64,000 nucleotides of DNA from contig CAJIYG010000003.1 in assembly GCA_905181585.1 (NCBI GenBank), positions 252,015 through 316,014 on the forward strand. The letters are read 5' to 3'. The position numbers and the translations under genes are program-made. The notes beneath the pieces are model-generated. The model had not been told where the DNA came from. It saw only the letters and a list, made by a program, of their open reading frames with translations, and did no database searches. Numbering within the stretch: position 1 is the first letter of the stretch; every line of letters begins with the position of its first letter. Positions 25,798 to 34,996 of this stretch are shown here, one piece after another. Origin of the DNA: an uncultured Flavobacteriales bacterium. Lineage in GTDB: Bacteria > Bacteroidota > Bacteroidia > Flavobacteriales > BACL11.

Positions 25798-27390
25798 TTA
25801 TCTCTTCTTGTTGTAGTCAGTTCCTTTTCTTTGATTTTCACCTAATTGACTCTTAGGATCTCCAACTCTGTCCATAGCACATCTAAAACCAATAGCATCA
25901 CTTGATTGAGATTGGTCTAAAAATCTTCTCGTTCCTGGATTTAACCAATAAGCTCTGTCTTCCCAAGCTCCACCTTTATATACTCTTGTTCTATCTGTAA
26001 TTAATGAAGAACCACCATAATCATACATCTCACTACTATTTCCTGTAACAGCCTCATCTTCATATTTACTAGCTTGCTGATTCCACTTGTCAATTTTAAC
26101 CCTTGATGTGTCTTTGTCAGATTTTTCAGAAAGAAAATTATTCCAATCAATTCCCATTTGAGATTCAATATCTCCATCAAGATAATTTATATTATCAGAT
26201 TTTTTATAATTTCTTCTATAAGCATTGTCTTTAACATCAACATCTACCATTATAAGTCTTCCAAGACTATCTTTTTCAGCAATAAAACCATCTTCGTCAG
26301 TTAATGCAGTTTTAAATACATTACCTCTAAAAGGTCTGTGGTCAGTTGTTGATGTTTGTTCAGTTACTGGACGATAAACATCCATTACCCATTCTGATAC
26401 ATTTCCTGCCATATCAAATACTCCATAATCATTTGGCCAGTAAGTTCTTACAGGAGCAGTTACATCAGCCATATCATTAAGGTTTCCTGCAATTCCCATA
26501 TTATCCCCTCTACCTCTTTTAAAGTTGGCCATTATTTCTCCTTGATTTTTGCTACTTCCATTTCTCAGAGATGAACCATTCCATGGAAATATTTTTCTAT
26601 CATCAATATTTTCTCCGCTAGTATTACCTACATAGCCTAGAGCTGCAAATTCCCATTCAGCTTCAGTTGGAAGCCTATAGTTTGGAAGTAATATACCGTC
26701 AGTCATTTTAACTTTTCTGAACTTCTCACCCGTTGAAGGGTCTAAATTTCTTAGCAGTCTTCCTTCTATTCCATCATATTGACCAGCTAAATATGCTTCT
26801 GTGTTAAAGGTGTTGTCATCAACCTGTTCAGGATCTTCTTTTAAAATACCAGCATTAATTAAAATTCTTTCATTCACCCTATCTGTTCGCCATGTGCAGA
26901 AATCATTTGCTTGTTCCCAACTAACACCAACAACTGGATAATTCACATATGCTGGGTGTCTTAAGTAATTAGTAACAAATGGCTCATTGTATCCTAATTT
27001 ATCTCTCCAAACTAATGTGTCAGGTAAGCTTTTTAAATATACTTCTGGATAAGAGCTATTGTAGACTCTTTTAATCCAGAATAAATACTCCATATAGTCT
27101 TTATTAGTTACTTCTGTTTCATCTAAATAAAAAGATGAGACAGTTACTCTTTTAGGCACATTGTTCCAATCATACATAACATCTTGTTCAACTCTTCCCT
27201 GAGTGAATGATCCTCCCTCAATAAATACAAGTCCAGGACCAGTTATTTGTTCCTTGAACTGCGTGTTTACTTCATAGCCTCCATTTTTGGAATCATTATA
27301 TGACCATCCGGTAACTGAAGATTTTTGTTTTGAGCATGAGCTAATAATTAGAATGCTAATTAGTGCTAATGATATATTATTTATTTTCAT
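25798..27390 (-). CDS. gldJ: GldJ, gliding motility / T9SS lipoprotein
   Basis: 530 residues with a lipoprotein signal (MKINNISLALISILIISSC, Cys19). The body is a formylglycine-generating-enzyme-like (SUMF1/FGE-sulfatase) domain: GPGLVFIEGGSFTQGR (about 51-66), YLDETEVTNKDYMEYLFWI, YPVVGVSWEQANDFCTWR, LPTEAEWEFAALG, NVSEWVMDVYR, VYKGGAWEDRAYWLNPGTRRF and AIGFRCAMD. In Bacteroidota, GldJ is an outer-membrane lipoprotein needed for gliding and T9SS stability and is not a sulfatase activator; GldK is its other paralogue. It is followed by a terminator and murF, a neighbour order I associate with gldJ in flavobacteria, and is preceded by a PorP/SprF-like gene. Confidence 0.92.
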   Translation of the reverse strand: MKINNISLALISILIISSCSKQKSSVTGWSYNDSKNGGYEVNTQFKEQITGPGLVFIEGGSFTQGRVEQDVMYDWNNVPKRVTVSSFYLDETEVTNKDYMEYLFWIKRVYNSSYPEVYLKSLPDTLVWRDKLGYNEPFVTNYLRHPAYVNYPVVGVSWEQANDFCTWRTDRVNERILINAGILKEDPEQVDDNTFNTEAYLAGQYDGIEGRLLRNLDPSTGEKFRKVKMTDGILLPNYRLPTEAEWEFAALGYVGNTSGENIDDRKIFPWNGSSLRNGSSKNQGEIMANFKRGRGDNMGIAGNLNDMADVTAPVRTYWPNDYGVFDMAGNVSEWVMDVYRPVTEQTSTTDHRPFRGNVFKTALTDEDGFIAEKDSLGRLIMVDVDVKDNAYRRNYKKSDNINYLDGDIESQMGIDWNNFLSEKSDKDTSRVKIDKWNQQASKYEDEAVTGNSSEMYDYGGSSLITDRTRVYKGGAWEDRAYWLNPGTRRFLDQSQSSDAIGFRCAMDRVGDPKSQLGENQRKGTDYNKKR

Positions 27391-27414
27391 ATTTATTTAC
27401 AATTAAATTAAAAA

Positions 27415-28404
27415 CTAGAATTGTGGACAACTTATTGTGTTAAATGATTTAGATCTAGATTGTCGAGGTAAGAAGTATGTAAAAGATATCTCATGTGCCC
27501 CTAGAGTATTACTATTTTTAAGATTACTAACAGTAATATCGTAACTATATCCAAACTTAAATGTATCCTGAAGAACTCCCACCATTAAGATAAATGAGTC
27601 AAAGTTTTCTAAACTATTTCTTGCCCACAGTCCACCAACTAAAGGACCTCTGTAAATATAGACACCGTAGTTAAATTGTTGAAAATCTTGTTGTTTTTGA
27701 TAAAGAAAGTTTGGAGATATTGTGGTAACATTATTATTATACTTGTTAAGAGGAAAGTTACCTCCAAAATGTGCTGTAAACTTACTTGGAAGTTGGCTTT
27801 CACTTATAAATCCTTGTTCAGGCTTAGTCATGTGATGTAGTGCCATTCCAAAAAATAAGTTTTCTGTATAACCAATAAGTCCAGAAGAAAAATCTACGTG
27901 TGCAACGCTTGATGGATTATTAACAATATCTTCCTGAGTAGGAAAAATAAAACCGTATTGTTCATCAATCATATCGCCAAAAGTTAACTCACTCCAATCT
28001 AAATCTAACATTCTAAATGTTGCTTCGAAACCAGCTTTTATAGCAAAGCCTCGATTAACTTGTAAGTGATAAGAATAAAGACCAGACAATGAATTTAATT
28101 GAATGTTTCCATCTCCACTTCTATCATTTAAAACAATAAAACCTAAACCTCCATTAACTGCATCAACAGGTGCGTCAAATGAAGCAGATGTAGTTATGAA
28201 TGTTCTTCCTATTCCAGGCCACTGATCTCTGTAATTTAATGACATACGGGGACCGCCATGTGCACTAGATCCAGTGAAAGCTGGATTTAAATATAATGGA
28301 TTAGCATAAAACTGGCTAAATGCTGGGTCTTGAGCACTAGATTGAATGCTCGTAAGTAAACTTACAGTCAATACTAGTAAAAATTTAGATATATTCTTCA
28401 TCAT
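27415..28404 (-). CDS. PorP/SprF-family type IX secretion outer-membrane protein
   Basis: 329 residues with a signal peptide (ending IQSSAQ). The mature start QDPAFSQFYANPLYLNPAFTG is the hallmark of the family, and GPRMSLNYRDQWPGI, GGLGFIVLNDRSGDG, and the closing GYSYDITVSNLKNSNTLGAHEISFTY are also typical. The protein is an outer-membrane beta-barrel. PorP/SprF proteins act in T9SS and often partner with specific secreted adhesins such as SprB. It lies 24 bases before gldJ on the same strand, supporting a joint role, and is divergent from porU with a spacer of about 140 bases. Whether it is the core PorP or a substrate-specific SprF-like copy cannot be decided here. Confidence 0.9.
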   Translation of the reverse strand: MMKNISKFLLVLTVSLLTSIQSSAQDPAFSQFYANPLYLNPAFTGSSAHGGPRMSLNYRDQWPGIGRTFITTSASFDAPVDAVNGGLGFIVLNDRSGDGNIQLNSLSGLYSYHLQVNRGFAIKAGFEATFRMLDLDWSELTFGDMIDEQYGFIFPTQEDIVNNPSSVAHVDFSSGLIGYTENLFFGMALHHMTKPEQGFISESQLPSKFTAHFGGNFPLNKYNNNVTTISPNFLYQKQQDFQQFNYGVYIYRGPLVGGLWARNSLENFDSFILMVGVLQDTFKFGYSYDITVSNLKNSNTLGAHEISFTYFLPRQSRSKSFNTISCPQF

Positions 28405-28531
28405 ATTATAGTGATTTCATGATTTAAACCTCACAAAAATAAACATTTTATTTGTTTTTCCCTTTTACTAATCATAAAAATCTAAAATAAAGATATAATT
28501 AATGCGTTATGTAAATGATTAAAATCTTCAC

Positions 28532-28539
28532 TAAATTTG
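28532..28539 (+). promoter_or_regulatory. -7 promoter element five bases before porU ATG
   Basis: TAAATTTG, then CAATA, then ATG at 28545. It supports 28545 as the start rather than the in-frame Met codon at 28515, which lies upstream of the element. Confidence 0.5.
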
Positions 28540-28544
28540 CAATA

Positions 28545-31500
28545 ATGAAATTAAAGTTCATCACTATTTTTATTTTATCTACTTGCTGTTTATCATTAAC
28601 TGCACAGGAAAACTCTGTTCTCTCTAGCGGGAAATGGTTTAAATTAGGCGTTGAAGAAGATGGTATTTATAGATTAAATTATTCAGATTTAGAACAAATG
28701 GGTTTTGATCTAAGCAATACTACAACAAATTCTATAAAGATGTTTGGGGGAGTTGATGGCATGCTTCCAAATCTTAACTCAATTTATCGGTCTAATGATT
28801 TAGAGGAAAATGCAATTTTTTTAAATGATCAAAATAATAATCAAATTTTTGATGTAGATGATTATATATTATTTTATGGAAAATCACCAAATAAGTGGAA
28901 GTACAACAACTCATTAAATCTATTTGAGTATGAAAAACATTTTTTTAGTGATGAAAACTATTACTTCATAACAATTGATGAGACATCTAGTGGTAAAAGA
29001 ATTTCAATGCAATCCGCTGTAAATAATCCTGATTTTGTAATTAACTATTTTAATGATCATGTTGTTTATGAAAGAGATTTAGAAAATTTAATCAAATCAG
29101 GAAATAAATGGTTTGGAGAAAGGTTTGAAATACAAAATAGTTATTCTTTTGATTTTAATTTCCCTAACCTTTTATTTAGCGAGCCAATCAGGCTCAAAAC
29201 AAATGTTGTTGCTAGGTCAATTAATAGTTCATCATTTTCTTTAAATGTAAATTCCAATTTTCTTACTACTATTCCAGTCTCAAATATTGTTTATCAATAT
29301 GCTACTGATTTTGCCAAATCATCCTCAAAGTCTTCTTCCTTTTTCTCCTCTGCTGATAATGTAAATATTAATATTTCATTTAATTCTTCTGAGAATAACG
29401 CTATCGGATGGCTAGATTATTTTGAAATTAATGCTAAAAGAAGTCTGAAATTAGAAGGAGATTTTATGTCTTTTAGAAATACTGATAGTTTAAATTCTTT
29501 AAAAACTGCTAAATATGAAATTATTAGTTCTTCCACTAATTTAATGATATGGGATATTACAAATCTAAATAATATTCACTCAGAGGAGATCAATTATAAT
29601 AATTCTATTCTTTCTTTTGCTGATTCGATCAATTCCTTAAAAGAGTATTGTGTTTTAAATGGAAATAATTTTCCAAAACCAAAATTAATTGGATCAATTG
29701 ATAATCAAAATCTTCATGCTATTTCTTCAAATATTGAATATATAATTATTTCTCATCCTAATTTTGTAAGTGCATCTAGCCGGCTTGCTGATTTTCACTC
29801 TGAAATTGATAATTTGAATTCATTAGTTGTAACAACTGAGCAGATTTATAATGAATTTTCATCAGGTGTTCAAGATGTTTCTGCTATAAGAGATTTTATA
29901 AAAATGTTGTACGACAGAAATAATTCTTCTTTAGAGTATGTTTTATTAATGGGTGATGGCTCATATGACCACAAATCTCGAATACTTCCAGATCATAATT
30001 TTATACCCACATATCAATCAAATAATTCTTTAAGTCCTGTAAGCTCATATTTAACAGATGATTACTTTGTATTATTAGATGAGAGTGATGGTGATTTATC
30101 AAACGACCTTGTAGATATAAGTATAGGAAGAATTCCAGTTGTTACTAATTCTCAAGCAAATGAAATTATAAATAAAATTGAAAAATATTACGGTTCAGAG
30201 TCTCTTGGGGACTGGCGAAATAATATAACTTTTATTGCGGATGACGGTGATAATGGAACACCACCTGACGGTAATTTGCATATGTCAGATGCTGATAAGC
30301 TTGCTGAAATATTAGATACTTCTTATGCTAATTTAAATATCAAAAAAATATATTTAGATAATTATTTGCAAGAGTCAACTCCTGGTGGGCCGAGAAGTCC
30401 TGCGGCACAAGAAGCAATAAATCAAAGTGTAAGTAATGGCTCTTTTTTAATGAACTACACTGGTCATGGCGGTCCTTTGGGGTGGACACAAGAAAGAATC
30501 TTAGAAATTGATCAAATTAATAATTGGAGTAATATTGATAAGTTGCCGCTTTTTATGACTGCCACATGTAAATTCGCCAATTTTGATGATCCTGATAAAA
30601 CCTCGGCTGGAGAGCAGCTATTATTGAATCCAAATGGAGGAGCTATAGCTCTACTAACAACAACACGTTTAGTGTACTCATTTCCTAACTATACACTTAA
30701 CAAAAACTTTATTAATGTCTTTTATGAAAAAGTTAATGGAAACTTTCCTACACTTGGCCAACTTTTCAAAAAAACAAAAGTACTTAGTGGCTCAAATGTC
30801 AATAGTCGTAATTTTACTTTACTTGGAGATCCAGCTTTAAAACTATCCTATCCTAAATATGTTGTCTCTTCTACTTCAAATATTGATACATTAAAAGCAC
30901 TACAAGAAGTCATCATAAGCGGAGAAGTGAACGATGAAAATGGAATGTTAATGAATGGTTTCAATGGAGAGGTTTTTCCAATAGTGTATGACAAAGAAAT
31001 TATTTCATTAACATTAGGTCAGGAATCTTGTACGCCTATGCCATATCGAAATCAAAATAATATTATTTACAAAGGAAAAGCAACAGTTAGTTCTGGACAA
31101 TTTACGTTTTCATTTGTTGTTCCAAAAGATATTGAAAATAATTTTGCTAAAGGTAAAATTAGTTATTATGCTAGTGATGAAAATGGAGAAGATGCAAGTG
31201 GATATGATGATTCATTTGTTATTGGTGGTTTAGCAGAAAATGTAGACTATGATTTTGATGGCCCTGAGATTTCTCTTTTCTTAAACAATAGAAATTTTTT
31301 ATCTGGAGGTATTACAAATTCAAATCCTATCTTAATAGCTGACATTGAAGATTACAGTGGAGTTAATACAGTTGGAAATGGTATAGGTCATGATATTGTC
31401 GCTTATTTAGATGATAACACTAGTAACCCAATTATTTTAAATAATTTTTATAGCTCGCAAATTGATAATTATAAAAAAGGATCAGTTGTTTTTCCTTTTA

Positions 31501-31913
31501 ACAACCTTAATGAAGGAGAACATAAGTTAACTTTAAAAGTTTGGGATGTTTTTAATAATTCATCTGAAAAAGAAATATTTTTTAATGTGGTTGATAGTGA
31601 AGTGTTTATAATATCTGATTTTAATTGTTTTCCCAATCCATTAACAACTTCAACAGATTTTTATTTTGAATATAATCAGTCAGAAAATATATCTTCATAC
31701 ACGATCGATATTTATTCAATAACAGGTCAGCTAATTAAAACAATATTTTCCAGTGTTAATGATAACGGTTATAGAGTTGGTCCAATTAATTGGAATACTT
31801 CTGATAGCTTTAGTGATAAAATAACTGCGGGGATCTATATTGTGAAATTAGGCTTAGATTTAAATGATGGTGGTTATATTTCCAAATCTATAAGAATCGC
31901 AATAACTAATTAA
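28545..31913 (+). CDS. porU: PorU, type IX secretion C25-family sortase
   Basis: 1122 residues from ATG at 28545, with a signal peptide (LSTCCLSLTAQ). It is a gingipain-type C25 peptidase that removes the C-terminal sorting domain of T9SS cargo and attaches the cargo to the cell surface. The N-terminal part begins GKWFKLGVEEDGIYRLNYSDL. The C25 domain (about 410-760) carries YVLLMGDGSYD, NYTGHGG with the catalytic His and MTATCKF with the catalytic Cys. The end (SDFNCFPNPLTTSTDFYF to SKSIRIAITN) is itself a T9SS-type C-terminal domain, as in known PorU. It is followed by a glutaredoxin-like gene and porV, its known partner. Confidence 0.93.
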   Translation: MKLKFITIFILSTCCLSLTAQENSVLSSGKWFKLGVEEDGIYRLNYSDLEQMGFDLSNTTTNSIKMFGGVDGMLPNLNSIYRSNDLEENAIFLNDQNNNQIFDVDDYILFYGKSPNKWKYNNSLNLFEYEKHFFSDENYYFITIDETSSGKRISMQSAVNNPDFVINYFNDHVVYERDLENLIKSGNKWFGERFEIQNSYSFDFNFPNLLFSEPIRLKTNVVARSINSSSFSLNVNSNFLTTIPVSNIVYQYATDFAKSSSKSSSFFSSADNVNINISFNSSENNAIGWLDYFEINAKRSLKLEGDFMSFRNTDSLNSLKTAKYEIISSSTNLMIWDITNLNNIHSEEINYNNSILSFADSINSLKEYCVLNGNNFPKPKLIGSIDNQNLHAISSNIEYIIISHPNFVSASSRLADFHSEIDNLNSLVVTTEQIYNEFSSGVQDVSAIRDFIKMLYDRNNSSLEYVLLMGDGSYDHKSRILPDHNFIPTYQSNNSLSPVSSYLTDDYFVLLDESDGDLSNDLVDISIGRIPVVTNSQANEIINKIEKYYGSESLGDWRNNITFIADDGDNGTPPDGNLHMSDADKLAEILDTSYANLNIKKIYLDNYLQESTPGGPRSPAAQEAINQSVSNGSFLMNYTGHGGPLGWTQERILEIDQINNWSNIDKLPLFMTATCKFANFDDPDKTSAGEQLLLNPNGGAIALLTTTRLVYSFPNYTLNKNFINVFYEKVNGNFPTLGQLFKKTKVLSGSNVNSRNFTLLGDPALKLSYPKYVVSSTSNIDTLKALQEVIISGEVNDENGMLMNGFNGEVFPIVYDKEIISLTLGQESCTPMPYRNQNNIIYKGKATVSSGQFTFSFVVPKDIENNFAKGKISYYASDENGEDASGYDDSFVIGGLAENVDYDFDGPEISLFLNNRNFLSGGITNSNPILIADIEDYSGVNTVGNGIGHDIVAYLDDNTSNPIILNNFYSSQIDNYKKGSVVFPFNNLNEGEHKLTLKVWDVFNNSSEKEIFFNVVDSEVFIISDFNCFPNPLTTSTDFYFEYNQSENISSYTIDIYSITGQLIKTIFSSVNDNGYRVGPINWNTSDSFSDKITAGIYIVKLGLDLNDGGYISKSIRIAITN

Positions 31914-31915
31914 TT

Positions 31916-32167
31916 ATGGCGTTAACAACTAAAATGATTATAAAAATGTACAGCGCGTCTTGGTGCCCCGACTGTGTGACAGCTAAAAAATGGTTAGATG
32001 ATAAAAAAATCAAATTTGAATATATAGACATAACTAAGAATCTTATTGATGAAGAATTTGTCAAAAAAATTAATTTAGGAAAAAAAATTATTCCGACATT
32101 TATTATTAATGATAAAGTTTATCCTAACCCAGGTTTAAGAATATTGAGTGATTTGTTAGAACAATAA
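31916..32167 (+). CDS. glutaredoxin-like protein with CPDC motif
   Basis: 83-residue thioredoxin-fold protein: MYSASWCPDCVTAKKWLDDKKIKFEYIDI, with redox motif WCPDC at about 17-21 and the cis-Pro in KKIIPTFII. The C-terminus has VYPNPGLRILSDLL. It has no signal peptide and so should be cytoplasmic. It resembles glutaredoxin/mycoredoxin-like proteins rather than thioredoxin. It begins two bases after the porU stop and ends 30 bases before porV, so it is probably part of the same transcript, an unexpected place for a cytoplasmic disulfide reductase. A second in-frame Met codon at 31934 (MIIKMYS) could be the true start. Confidence 0.8.
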   Translation: MALTTKMIIKMYSASWCPDCVTAKKWLDDKKIKFEYIDITKNLIDEEFVKKINLGKKIIPTFIINDKVYPNPGLRILSDLLEQ

Positions 32168-32197
32168 TCACTAATTTTGAAAAATTAAAAATATAGT

Positions 32198-33388
32198 ATG
32201 AATAAAAGTATATTAATTCTCGCATTTATTTTTTTGGCAAATAATTTATTTAGCCAAAGTGACGATATTAATTTTAATCTTCCAGAATCTGGAAATTTAA
32301 ATACCATAACTACTGCAGTTCCATTTTTATTAATTTCTCCAGACTCTAGAGCGGGAGGAATGGGAGATGTTGGTGTAGCCACTTCACCAGATGCAAATTC
32401 ACTTCATTGGAACCCTGCAAAATTTTCATTTGTTGAGGATGAAGTTGGATTTTCTGTTTCTTATGTTCCATGGCTAAGAGCCTTAGTGCCTGACATAAAT
32501 TTGTCATATTTGTCTGGTTACCAAAAAATTAATGATAATGAAACAGTAGCAATGGATTTAAGATATTTCACTTTAGGAGATATTACTTTTACAGATGTGA
32601 CTGGAAATACTATAGGGCAATATAAGCCAAGTGAATTTGCTATTAGTACAGCATATTCAAGAAAATTATCTGACTTTTTTTCACTAGCAGTTGTAGGTCG
32701 TTATATTTATTCTAATCTTACAGGTGGTCAGTCTGCAGGAGGGATTAATACTAATGCAGGTCAGTCAGTTGCTGCAGATGTGGCAGGCTTTTATAAAAAA
32801 GATATTAGACTAGGTAAGCAGGATATGAACCTTGCTTTTGGTGGTAACATATCAAATATTGGTAATAAAATATCTTATACTGAAACATCTAATAGAGATT
32901 TTATTCCTATAAACCTTAGACTTGGTACTTCTGTATTTATGGATTTAGATGAGTATAATAATATATCTTTTGCTTTCGATGTAAATAAATTACTTGTTCC
33001 AACTCCACCAATTTATAATGATTCTGTTCAAGGTCAAATTGATTTTGGAAAAGATCCAAATGTTTCTGTAGTAAGTGGAATATTTCAGTCCTTTGGTGAT
33101 GCACCTGAGGGTTTCAAAGAAGAGTTAAGAGAAATTAATTTTTCATTTGGGACAGAATATTGGTATGCAGATCAGTTTGCTTTGCGAGCTGGATATTTTT
33201 TTGAAGATAACACAAAAGGAGGGAGGAAGTTTTTTACATTTGGTTCAGGAGTTAAGTATAATGTTTTTGCGTTAGATTTTTCATACTTGATTAATGCAAG
33301 TCGAGCAATTAATGGAAACAATCCTTTAGCTAATACAATGCGTTTTACACTTGTTTTTGATTTTGGTGAAATGGAGAATCTTAATTAG
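32198..33388 (+). CDS. porV: PorV, type IX secretion outer-membrane protein
   Basis: 396 residues with a signal peptide (MNKSILILAFIFLANNLFS). The mature protein is a FadL-like beta-barrel. Its TTAVPFLLISPDSRAGGMGDVGVATSPDANSLHWNPAKFSF opening (about 37-78) is diagnostic of PorV/PorQ, and FRLTLVFDFGE-like closing strands (MRFTLVFDFG) end the barrel. PorV shuttles cargo from the translocon to PorU at the cell surface. It follows porU and the glutaredoxin-like gene on the same strand and precedes ispF by ten bases. Length and the adjacency to porU favour PorV over PorQ. Confidence 0.92.
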   Translation: MNKSILILAFIFLANNLFSQSDDINFNLPESGNLNTITTAVPFLLISPDSRAGGMGDVGVATSPDANSLHWNPAKFSFVEDEVGFSVSYVPWLRALVPDINLSYLSGYQKINDNETVAMDLRYFTLGDITFTDVTGNTIGQYKPSEFAISTAYSRKLSDFFSLAVVGRYIYSNLTGGQSAGGINTNAGQSVAADVAGFYKKDIRLGKQDMNLAFGGNISNIGNKISYTETSNRDFIPINLRLGTSVFMDLDEYNNISFAFDVNKLLVPTPPIYNDSVQGQIDFGKDPNVSVVSGIFQSFGDAPEGFKEELREINFSFGTEYWYADQFALRAGYFFEDNTKGGRKFFTFGSGVKYNVFALDFSYLINASRAINGNNPLANTMRFTLVFDFGEMENLN

Positions 33389-33398
33389 ATATTAAATT

Positions 33399-33878
33399 AT
33401 GAGTATTAGAATCGGATTTGGTTTTGATGTACACCAACTTTCTGAAAGCAGAGATTTTTGGTTAGGTGGAATAAAAATCCCTCATAATAAAGGTGGTTTA
33501 GGTCATTCTGATGCCGATGTATTAGTTCATGTAATCTGCGATGCTTTGTTAGGTGCTGCTAATTTAGGTGATTTAGGTATTCATTTTCCAGATACCTCAT
33601 CTGATTTTAAAAATATTGATAGTAAAATTTTATTACAAAAGGTAATGGTTTTAGTTAGAGAAAAAGGATTTGAAATCTCTAATATTGATTCAACAATCTG
33701 CTTAGAGAAACCTAAACTGTCTCCACATATACCAAAGATGAAAGAAGTATTGTCAGAATGTATGAAAATTAGTATTGAAGATCTCTCTATAAAAGCAACA
33801 ACAACTGAAAAGCTAAGTTTTGTAGGAAGAGAAGAAGGGGTTTCAGCATATGCTACTGTACTAATTGATAAAATTTGA
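33399..33878 (+). CDS. ispF: 2-C-methyl-D-erythritol 2,4-cyclodiphosphate synthase
   Basis: 159 residues, cytoplasmic trimer. It cyclises CDP-methylerythritol phosphate to MEcPP with loss of CMP in the MEP isoprenoid pathway. Zinc ligands lie in GFGFDVHQL (Asp and His, about 7-15), and the metal-binding His also in GHSDADVLVH. The segment GAANLGDLGIHFPDTS and the C-terminal KATTTEKLSFVGREEGVSAYATVLI are standard. The presence of IspF indicates a MEP rather than mevalonate route. Its last 18 bases overlap the 3' end of the convergent DUF4442 gene. Confidence 0.95.
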   Translation: MSIRIGFGFDVHQLSESRDFWLGGIKIPHNKGGLGHSDADVLVHVICDALLGAANLGDLGIHFPDTSSDFKNIDSKILLQKVMVLVREKGFEISNIDSTICLEKPKLSPHIPKMKEVLSECMKISIEDLSIKATTTEKLSFVGREEGVSAYATVLIDKI

Positions 33879-34328
33879 ATCCCTTAAATAAGTTGTAATT
33901 TTAGCCGAGGCGCATATTTCATTATTTTTATTTTTAGCTATAACTTCATTTTGTATTTCACACTTACCTTTTTTCTGTAAATTTTTTTCGATTTCTTTGA
34001 GATGTGAATTATTGATTTTAAACTTCAATTTTAAAGAAGTATTTGCTGGAATTAAATAGTTTATTTCAGCATTTTTCACCCATATAATTAATTTTCTTTT
34101 TTTTAGTTTAAAAATATTATAATACATTGTTGGGAAAAATGGATCGCATGCTGAAAAGATACTTCCACCAAATATTGTTTTATGGAAATTTATGTTAAAG
34201 AAAGTTTTCTTTAGAACAACATCTATTTCTTGATAATCATCAGAGATTTTTTTTACTATAATCCGATTGAAAAATAATGGGGGAAATAAATTGAGAAGAA
34301 TTCTAAGTAAATATTTTCTATAATTCAA
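33861..34328 (-). CDS. DUF4442 hotdog-fold thioesterase-like protein
   Basis: 155 residues of the PaaI/YiiD-C-like hotdog type commonly labelled DUF4442. Visible features are FNRIIVKKISDDYQEIDVVLKKTFFNINFHKTIFGGSIFSACDPFFPTMYY, with a conserved NxH..FGGS..S segment at the expected catalytic helix, and VKNAEINYLIPANTSLKLKF as the central strand. The substrate is unknown. There is no ATG in a suitable place; the frame appears to start with TTG at 34328. The peroxiredoxin stop lies 18 bases upstream on the same strand. The 3' end overlaps convergent ispF by 18 bases. Confidence 0.75.
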   Translation of the reverse strand: MNYRKYLLRILLNLFPPLFFNRIIVKKISDDYQEIDVVLKKTFFNINFHKTIFGGSIFSACDPFFPTMYYNIFKLKKRKLIIWVKNAEINYLIPANTSLKLKFKINNSHLKEIEKNLQKKGKCEIQNEVIAKNKNNEICASAKITTYLRDSNFIN

Positions 34329-34346
34329 AATTAACTCAAAAGATAA

Positions 34347-34916
34347 TTATTTACTAATTGGACAAAACTCTCCTTTTTCTTCAAAATATTTAAGTGCATC
34401 AACAACTCTAAGTACTTCTTTAACATCTCTTACGATAGTAAAATGATTAATTAATTGATGTTGAACTACTCCTTTTTTATCTATTAAAAATAAACCTCGG
34501 AATGAAATCATTGGACCTGTTGCAACAAGTTGATTTTCCTCATCTAACTCATAATCGCCTGCCAACGTGCCATAGTTTGAACAAATTGTTTTAGTATTGT
34601 CTGAAATAATTGGATAAGTTACCCCTTTTATTCCACCATTTTCTTTTTCTAAATTAAGAAAAGCTTGATGCGATTCTTCACTATCTGTAGAACAACCAAT
34701 AACCTCTACTCCTCTTGACTTAAATTCATCAATTCTTTCTTGAAAATCGTATAGTTCAGAAGGACATATTCCAGAAAAATCTTTAGTATAGAAAAATAGT
34801 ACAACATATTTTTTGTCAATAAACTGATCTAATGAGAAGTTGTCTACAATTTTTCCTCCGTCTATTACAGCTTTTGTTCTAAATGCTGGAGCTTTTTTTC
34901 CTATTAATGTTGGCAT
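34347..34916 (-). CDS. AhpC/TSA-type peroxiredoxin
   Basis: 189-residue thiol peroxidase of the AhpC/Prx1 (2-Cys) class that reduces hydrogen peroxide and alkyl hydroperoxides in the cytoplasm. The peroxidatic Cys is Cys51 in DFSGICPSE; a resolving Cys185 in FCPIS near the C-terminus corresponds to the typical 2-Cys arrangement, though the usual VCP motif is replaced by FCP. FYTKDF, GCSTDSEESHQAFL, YPIISDNT and SFRGLFLIDKKGVVQHQLIN fit the family. A TAAATTTG element (minus strand, 34929-34936) precedes the ATG by 12 bases. It lies downstream of katG, forming an oxidative-stress pair with about 80 bases between, which may carry its own promoter. Confidence 0.9.
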   Translation of the reverse strand: MPTLIGKKAPAFRTKAVIDGGKIVDNFSLDQFIDKKYVVLFFYTKDFSGICPSELYDFQERIDEFKSRGVEVIGCSTDSEESHQAFLNLEKENGGIKGVTYPIISDNTKTICSNYGTLAGDYELDEENQLVATGPMISFRGLFLIDKKGVVQHQLINHFTIVRDVKEVLRVVDALKYFEEKGEFCPISK

Positions 34917-34996
34917 AATTTTTTTTTACAAATTTAAGCTAATATCTTTAATAAAAAAGCCTATAATTTACTGTATGCTTACAGCTTTAATTTTTT

